Positions 60,380-64,000 of a stretch of 64,000 nt of DNA are shown piece by piece; the stretch's first letter is position 1; every line of letters starts with the position of its first letter. The notes under the pieces were generated by a model that was not told the origin of the DNA, searched no databases, and saw nothing but the letters and a program-made list of their open reading frames with translations. The stretch lies in NCBI RefSeq assembly GCF_001984195.1, contig NZ_MTQN01000004.1:62001-126000 (forward strand), written 5' to 3'. The DNA is from Kribbella sp. ALI-6-A. Lineage in GTDB: Bacteria; Actinomycetota; Actinomycetes; Propionibacteriales; Kribbellaceae. Both the position numbers and the translations under genes were made by a program.

Positions 60380-61453
60380 TCACAGCACGCCCGCGAACGG
60401 ATCCTCCAAGGACTGCCAGTCCAGCGTAGCCAACTCCGACTCCGTGAGTAGGCACGCGTCGAGCACCGCTTGCAGCCGCGCCGGATCGAGCCCCACGCCG
60501 GTCGCGACGACCGTGCACTCGGCGAGGTGCTCCGTGTCGGACCATTCGCCGAGCGTGCCGAGGGAGGCGCTGTAGCCGGCTGATTCCCAGCGGAGGCGTT
60601 GGGTCGGGCGGTTGGCCAGCCAGACGACGCCTCGGCTGCGGACGACGCCGTTGACGATGTCCTCGAGGGCGTCGTTGAGGCGGCCCGGATGAAGCGGGCG
60701 GGTCGAGCGCCAGAAGACTGTGGTGACGCCCTCTCCGCTGGGCTGGAGACGGTCGCCGTTGGCGATGTCCCCGGCCCAGGCCTCGGCGGCGGCGAAGTCG
60801 AACAGGCCGGTGCGGGCGACCGGACCAGCCGGTACGCCGGCCGGGTCGGCCGCGACGACGGTGGTGCGCGGGTTCAGGTGGAGCAGCAGGTTGCGCAGGC
60901 GCTCCGGTGCGCGGGCGCGGTGCGCGTTGGCCAGCACGCAGACGTCGGCGTACTCGATCTGGCGGGCGGTCAGTTCGGCCACGTTGCGGCGGTCGGGCGG
61001 GCCGAGGGCGAGGCCGCGTTCGTCGAGCAGCTCGTCGCCGGACAGTTGCTCGACCAGCAGGACGGCGTCGACGACACAGGTGACCGTGTCGACCTCGACC
61101 TCCGGCATCGTCGCGACGAGCGCGCTCGCGAGCGGCCGCGCTTCCATCGCCGGCGGGGCCGCGAGCACGATGTGCTGCCAGTGACCGCGCGCGACGAGCG
61201 TCTCCAGCAGCGGCAGCAGCGACTCGATCAGCTGACACGCGCCGCAGTCGTCGTCCACGGTGAACTCACCGGCGTCGATCTGCCCGCCGGCATCGACCAC
61301 CTGCCAGCTCAGTACGCCGCGGCTCTGCAGTTCGTGCTGGTCCACCACGATCGCCACCGTGGTGGAGTCGGTGATGGCGTCCAGAACCGGGCCGCGCAGG
61401 GTCGTCGAGAGGCCTACGAGCAAGGTCAGCGGGGTCTTCCAATGGGCGGCCAT
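60380..61453 (-). CDS. COG0523 (CobW/YciC-like) protein with degenerate P-loop, Zur-controlled
   Basis: A 357-aa protein with COG0523 architecture: N-terminal G domain, the metal motif region VDDDCGACQLIE (usual CxCC), and a CobW C-terminal domain (VTTVFWRSTRPLHPGRLNDAL, WESAGYSASLG). The Walker A, normally GxxGxGKTT, reads VGLSTTLRGPVLDA, so GTP binding is doubtful. Related Zur-regulated proteins help cells survive zinc shortage, by supplying zinc or replacing zinc enzymes. A perfect 15-bp Zur-type box lies 12 bp upstream of ATG 61453. Confidence 0.83.
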   Translation of the reverse strand: MAAHWKTPLTLLVGLSTTLRGPVLDAITDSTTVAIVVDQHELQSRGVLSWQVVDAGGQIDAGEFTVDDDCGACQLIESLLPLLETLVARGHWQHIVLAAPPAMEARPLASALVATMPEVEVDTVTCVVDAVLLVEQLSGDELLDERGLALGPPDRRNVAELTARQIEYADVCVLANAHRARAPERLRNLLLHLNPRTTVVAADPAGVPAGPVARTGLFDFAAAEAWAGDIANGDRLQPSGEGVTTVFWRSTRPLHPGRLNDALEDIVNGVVRSRGVVWLANRPTQRLRWESAGYSASLGTLGEWSDTEHLAECTVVATGVGLDPARLQAVLDACLLTESELATLDWQSLEDPFAGVL

Positions 61454-61465
61454 GCCGGAAGTATA

Positions 61466-61480
61466 TGAAAACGATTTTCA
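61466..61480. promoter_or_regulatory. Zur/Fur-type box
   Basis: TGAAAACGATTTTCA, perfect palindrome apart from the centre (6-bp arms). It sits just upstream of the COG0523 gene and matches the actinobacterial Zur consensus. It is AT-rich against the local background. Confidence 0.75.
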
Positions 61481-61683
61481 TCAGTCCAGAGCCTGACCTG
61501 TCAGACTTTCCCGCCAGGCCGGGAAATTTCCGCGTCCTGGCGGGGAATCGCCCGCGCCGCAGCTGTGAACTGTTAATCCGGTCACGCCAGGCCCGCCGCT
61601 TCCCCCAGGGGGGCGGGCGAGCTAGCCTCCGGCTCCAGGGCGCGTACGCCGGGCGCCCGCGGCGGGAGGCGTGAGGAGGCACC

Positions 61684-62625
61684 GTGCCGGATCGGTCCAT
61701 CGGCCGGCGCGGCGGCTCCGGAGAGCAGGCGGCGCCGGGAGCCCAGGTGCCCGAGCACGAGTTCGCAAACGTGTTGCGGGCCGCGATCCAGACTCGTGGG
61801 CTCGGGCTCGAGCGGATCCGGCAGCGGCTGCGGGCACAGGGAGTGACCGTCAGCCTGGCCACGCTCAGCTACTGGCAGTCGGGCCGGTCGCGACCCGAGC
61901 GCCGCGACTCCCTGGTCGCCGTGGCCCTGCTGGAGTCCGTCCTCGAGGTCCCGCCGGGCACTCTGTCGTCCTCGCTCGGTCCACCGCGGCGACGTGGCCG
62001 GTGGCTGAGTACCGTGCGTTCGCCGGAGGTGGCTGCGTTCTGGCCCGAGCCCGATCCAGTTGAGGACGCGGTCAGTGAGGTCGACATCCGCTGGGACGAG
62101 CGGCTGACCCGCATCAGCCAGCACGACCGGGTGTTCGTCAGCCCGGAGGGCGGCGAGCGGTCGTACCACTCCCGCCAGGTCCTGCGGGCCGAGGCGGACG
62201 GGCCCGACCGCTGGGTGGTGATCATGCACCTCGACGAGCACAACCGGCCGCTGCCGGCGATCCGCCCGCTCAGGCACTGCCGGCTCGGCCACGTCGTCTC
62301 CCGTCCGGCCGACGGCCTGCTCGTCGCCGAACTGCTCTTCGACCGCCCACTGCGGCACGGCGAAACGGTGATCACCGAGCACGAGCTGGTGAACGCAGCG
62401 CCGTACCCGCCGGCCGGCAACTACGAACGCAAGTTCCGCCTGCCCGTGCGCGAGTACGTTCTGGAGATCTCCTTCGACACCCCGCCGGCCTGGTGTGAGC
62501 AGTACTCCCAGCTCGACGACGCCGCCGAGCGGATCCGCCTGGTGGACCCGAGCTCCGCGGTCCATGGTGTGGCGCTCAACTTCGGTCCCGGTCGGTACGG
62601 CTTCCGGTGGGGCTTCCAGCTGTGA
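61684..62625 (+). CDS. XRE-type helix-turn-helix regulator with large C-terminal domain
   Basis: A 313-aa protein with an N-terminal DNA-binding domain (residues about 25-75: FANVLRAAIQTRGLGLERIRQRL, VSLATLSYWQSGRSRPER, the helix-turn-helix). The longer beta-rich C-terminal domain (YHSRQVLRAEADGPDRWVVIMHLDE, FGPGRYGFRWGFQL) is of unknown type. Similar regulators are common in actinomycetes next to secreted enzymes. GTG 61684 is preceded by AGGAGG at nine bases. It may control the protease gene 109 bp downstream (inference). Confidence 0.8.
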   Translation: MPDRSIGRRGGSGEQAAPGAQVPEHEFANVLRAAIQTRGLGLERIRQRLRAQGVTVSLATLSYWQSGRSRPERRDSLVAVALLESVLEVPPGTLSSSLGPPRRRGRWLSTVRSPEVAAFWPEPDPVEDAVSEVDIRWDERLTRISQHDRVFVSPEGGERSYHSRQVLRAEADGPDRWVVIMHLDEHNRPLPAIRPLRHCRLGHVVSRPADGLLVAELLFDRPLRHGETVITEHELVNAAPYPPAGNYERKFRLPVREYVLEISFDTPPAWCEQYSQLDDAAERIRLVDPSSAVHGVALNFGPGRYGFRWGFQL

Positions 62626-62734
62626 AGTGTTGAGGCCCGGAACCTTAACTGTGAAAGGGTTCTGAGCGATGTCGGGCGCCGTTGTTCGCTCCTAGGGTCG
62701 GGCCACCCCTCCCGGACGAGCAAGGAGAACGCCC

Positions 62735-64000
62735 ATGAAACGCTGCAGGACAACGATGATCGGCGGTACGGCGGTGATCGCCGGACTGCTCGCGATCGCC
62801 GGCCCCGCGAACGCGGCGGACCGAGCTCAACCCACACCAGCCCAACCGCACCACCCCACCCCGCACCAGATCTCCGAACAGTTGCCCGAAGCCCCGGATC
62901 TCGCCGGCCGCTGGATCGCCGACGGCAACCTGCAGGTCGCCGTCACGACCACGCAGGCCGCCCAGCGAGTCCGGCAGGCCGGCGCAACGCCCAAGCTCGT
63001 CACGCGCAGCCAGCAGCAGCTGAACACCCTGCTCGCCAAGGTCGACAAACTCGCCCGCGCAGACCGCTCCGGCAGACTGCAGAGCTGGGGCATCGACCCA
63101 GCGTCCAACAAGGTCGTCGTCAAGGCCCGCGGCGCGTACGGCGCGCTGCGCGGGCTCGGCGACGGCGTACGGGTCGTGCCCACCAGCACCGACTTCCGCC
63201 AACAAGCCGGCGACGTGAACCCAGGCGATCCCTGGTGGCCCGGCAGCGAGACGTACTGCTCCGTCGGCTTCCCAGCAACCGATGCCCAAGGCAACAAGCA
63301 TTTCCTGACCGCCGGCCACTGCACCAACGACGCCAACCAGCCCGCGTACGGCGAGTCCGGTCAGCGCAACCGCCTGGGCACCTCGAACGCCGGCGGCGCC
63401 CGTAGCGTCAACGCCCGCGAGGGCGACATGGGTGTCGTGGCGGTGACCGAGACCGGCTGGACCATCTCCCCGGCCGTCAACACCTGGGGGCAGCCCGCGC
63501 TGACCCTCACCGGTTCGGCCGAGGCGATCGTCGGCGACACGGTCTGCCACTCCGGCAACACCGCGCCGAACTTCGAGTGCGGTCGCGTCACCGCGGTCAA
63601 CCAGTCCATCAATTACGGCACCGTCGTGATCGACGGCCTGACCACTACCACCGCCTGTTCCCAGGGCGGCGACTCCGGCGGCGCCTGGCTGCGGGGCGAC
63701 CGGGCCGTCGGCCTGCACTCCGGCGGCAACTCCACCTGTACGCCGAACGAGGACAACTCGATCTTCCAGCCGGTCAACGAAGCGCTGGCCAAGTGGAACC
63801 TCACCCTGCTCACCGGCGACCCCGGCGACCCGGACGAAGAGGCCCCGACGACACCGGGCAACCTCCGCTCCACCGGTACGACAAGCAGCTCGGTCTCGCT
63901 CGCCTGGGACGCCTCGACCGACAACACCGGCGTCACCGGGTACGACGTCTACACCGGCGGCTCGCTCGCCACATCAGTCGCCGGCACGTCCGCCACCGTC
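62735..64000 (+). CDS. Secreted S1-family serine protease with FN3 domain (3' end outside window)
   Basis: Still open at base 64000 (422 codons seen). Signal peptide MKRCRTTMIGGTAVIAGLLA with cleavage near ANAAD. A pro-region of about 130 residues (QVAVTTTQAAQRVRQAGAT) precedes a streptogrisin/alpha-lytic-like protease with triad His195 (TAGHC), Asp231 (GDMGVV) and Ser314 (GGDSGG). Disulfide Cys are near each motif. A linker (DPGDPDEEAPTTPGN) leads to a fibronectin type III domain (SSVSLAWDASTDNTGVTGYDVY), suggesting more carbohydrate- or wall-binding modules beyond. AAGGAG precedes ATG 62735. Confidence 0.9.
   Translation, partial: MKRCRTTMIGGTAVIAGLLAIAGPANAADRAQPTPAQPHHPTPHQISEQLPEAPDLAGRWIADGNLQVAVTTTQAAQRVRQAGATPKLVTRSQQQLNTLLAKVDKLARADRSGRLQSWGIDPASNKVVVKARGAYGALRGLGDGVRVVPTSTDFRQQAGDVNPGDPWWPGSETYCSVGFPATDAQGNKHFLTAGHCTNDANQPAYGESGQRNRLGTSNAGGARSVNAREGDMGVVAVTETGWTISPAVNTWGQPALTLTGSAEAIVGDTVCHSGNTAPNFECGRVTAVNQSINYGTVVIDGLTTTTACSQGGDSGGAWLRGDRAVGLHSGGNSTCTPNEDNSIFQPVNEALAKWNLTLLTGDPGDPDEEAPTTPGNLRSTGTTSSSVSLAWDASTDNTGVTGYDVYTGGSLATSVAGTSATV

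Noticed and set aside
1..64000. tRNA, rRNA, prophage or transposase genes
   Set aside because: I looked for them and found none; the only mobile-like items are the palindromic element at 7.2 kb and the DUF222-HNH gene.

Overview
The window is very GC-rich, with strong G/C at third codon positions, many GTG starts and dense gene packing. The gene content is that of a soil actinomycete: DinB-type and maleylpyruvate-isomerase-type (mycothiol-linked) proteins, LGFP-repeat amidase, a DUF222/HNH (13E12) gene, a GlnR-like box and a Zur-like box. The overall style suggests Nocardioidaceae, perhaps Kribbella. That placement is an inference from content; no rRNA or tRNA gene was seen.

Layout. 1-9.2 kb: end of a sensor histidine kinase, PepN, a secreted S37 peptidase, a head-to-head ECF sigma factor and Ser/Thr kinase, a secreted protein, a 170-bp palindromic MITE-like element lying exactly in the shared CTAG stop of two convergent genes, an S66-family protein and a methyltransferase. 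9.2-24.5 kb: deoC-ALDH-truncated ALDH operon, DinB and PH-domain proteins, a decayed esterase, a secreted zinc peptidase, a TetR/oxidoreductase pair with two operators, a phosphohexomutase, a GGCT-like protein, LpdA, an aminoglycoside-phosphotransferase-like protein and a Gly-rich membrane protein. 24.5-33 kb: cell-wall and secreted proteins (LGFP amidase, SpoIID protein, GH76 with two flanking palindromes, membrane cyclophilin), an SMP-30 protein and the wreck of a SigE-family sigma/anti-sigma locus. 33-39.7 kb: biotin-carboxylase/BCCP subunit, an unusual Nramp-like transporter, a second SMP-30 protein and an MMPL transporter.

39.9-49.6 kb is a complete nitrate-assimilation operon: nitrate uptake (NarK), nitrate reductase, a giant diaphorase-NirB fusion, NirD, and two genes for siroheme supply (uroporphyrinogen-III synthase with a DNA-binding tail, and a sirohydrochlorin chelatase). 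Most genes overlap by 4 bp, and a GlnR-like box lies upstream. 49.7-53.2 kb holds a DUF222/HNH gene followed by about 2.3 kb with no credible gene. That stretch is filled with degenerate tandem repeats (about 160 bp, in an alternating higher-order pattern, plus a 425-bp unit) and is the least explained part of the window.

53.2-64 kb: two small uncharacterised proteins (one Cys-rich with an EF-Tu-domain-2-like tail), a MerR-controlled acyl-CoA dehydrogenase/carboxyltransferase module (LiuR-like), another phosphotransferase, a maleylpyruvate isomerase-like protein, an HpcH/HpaI aldolase, a Zur-box-controlled COG0523 protein with a degenerate P-loop, an XRE regulator and the start of a secreted S1 protease with an FN3 domain that runs off the end.
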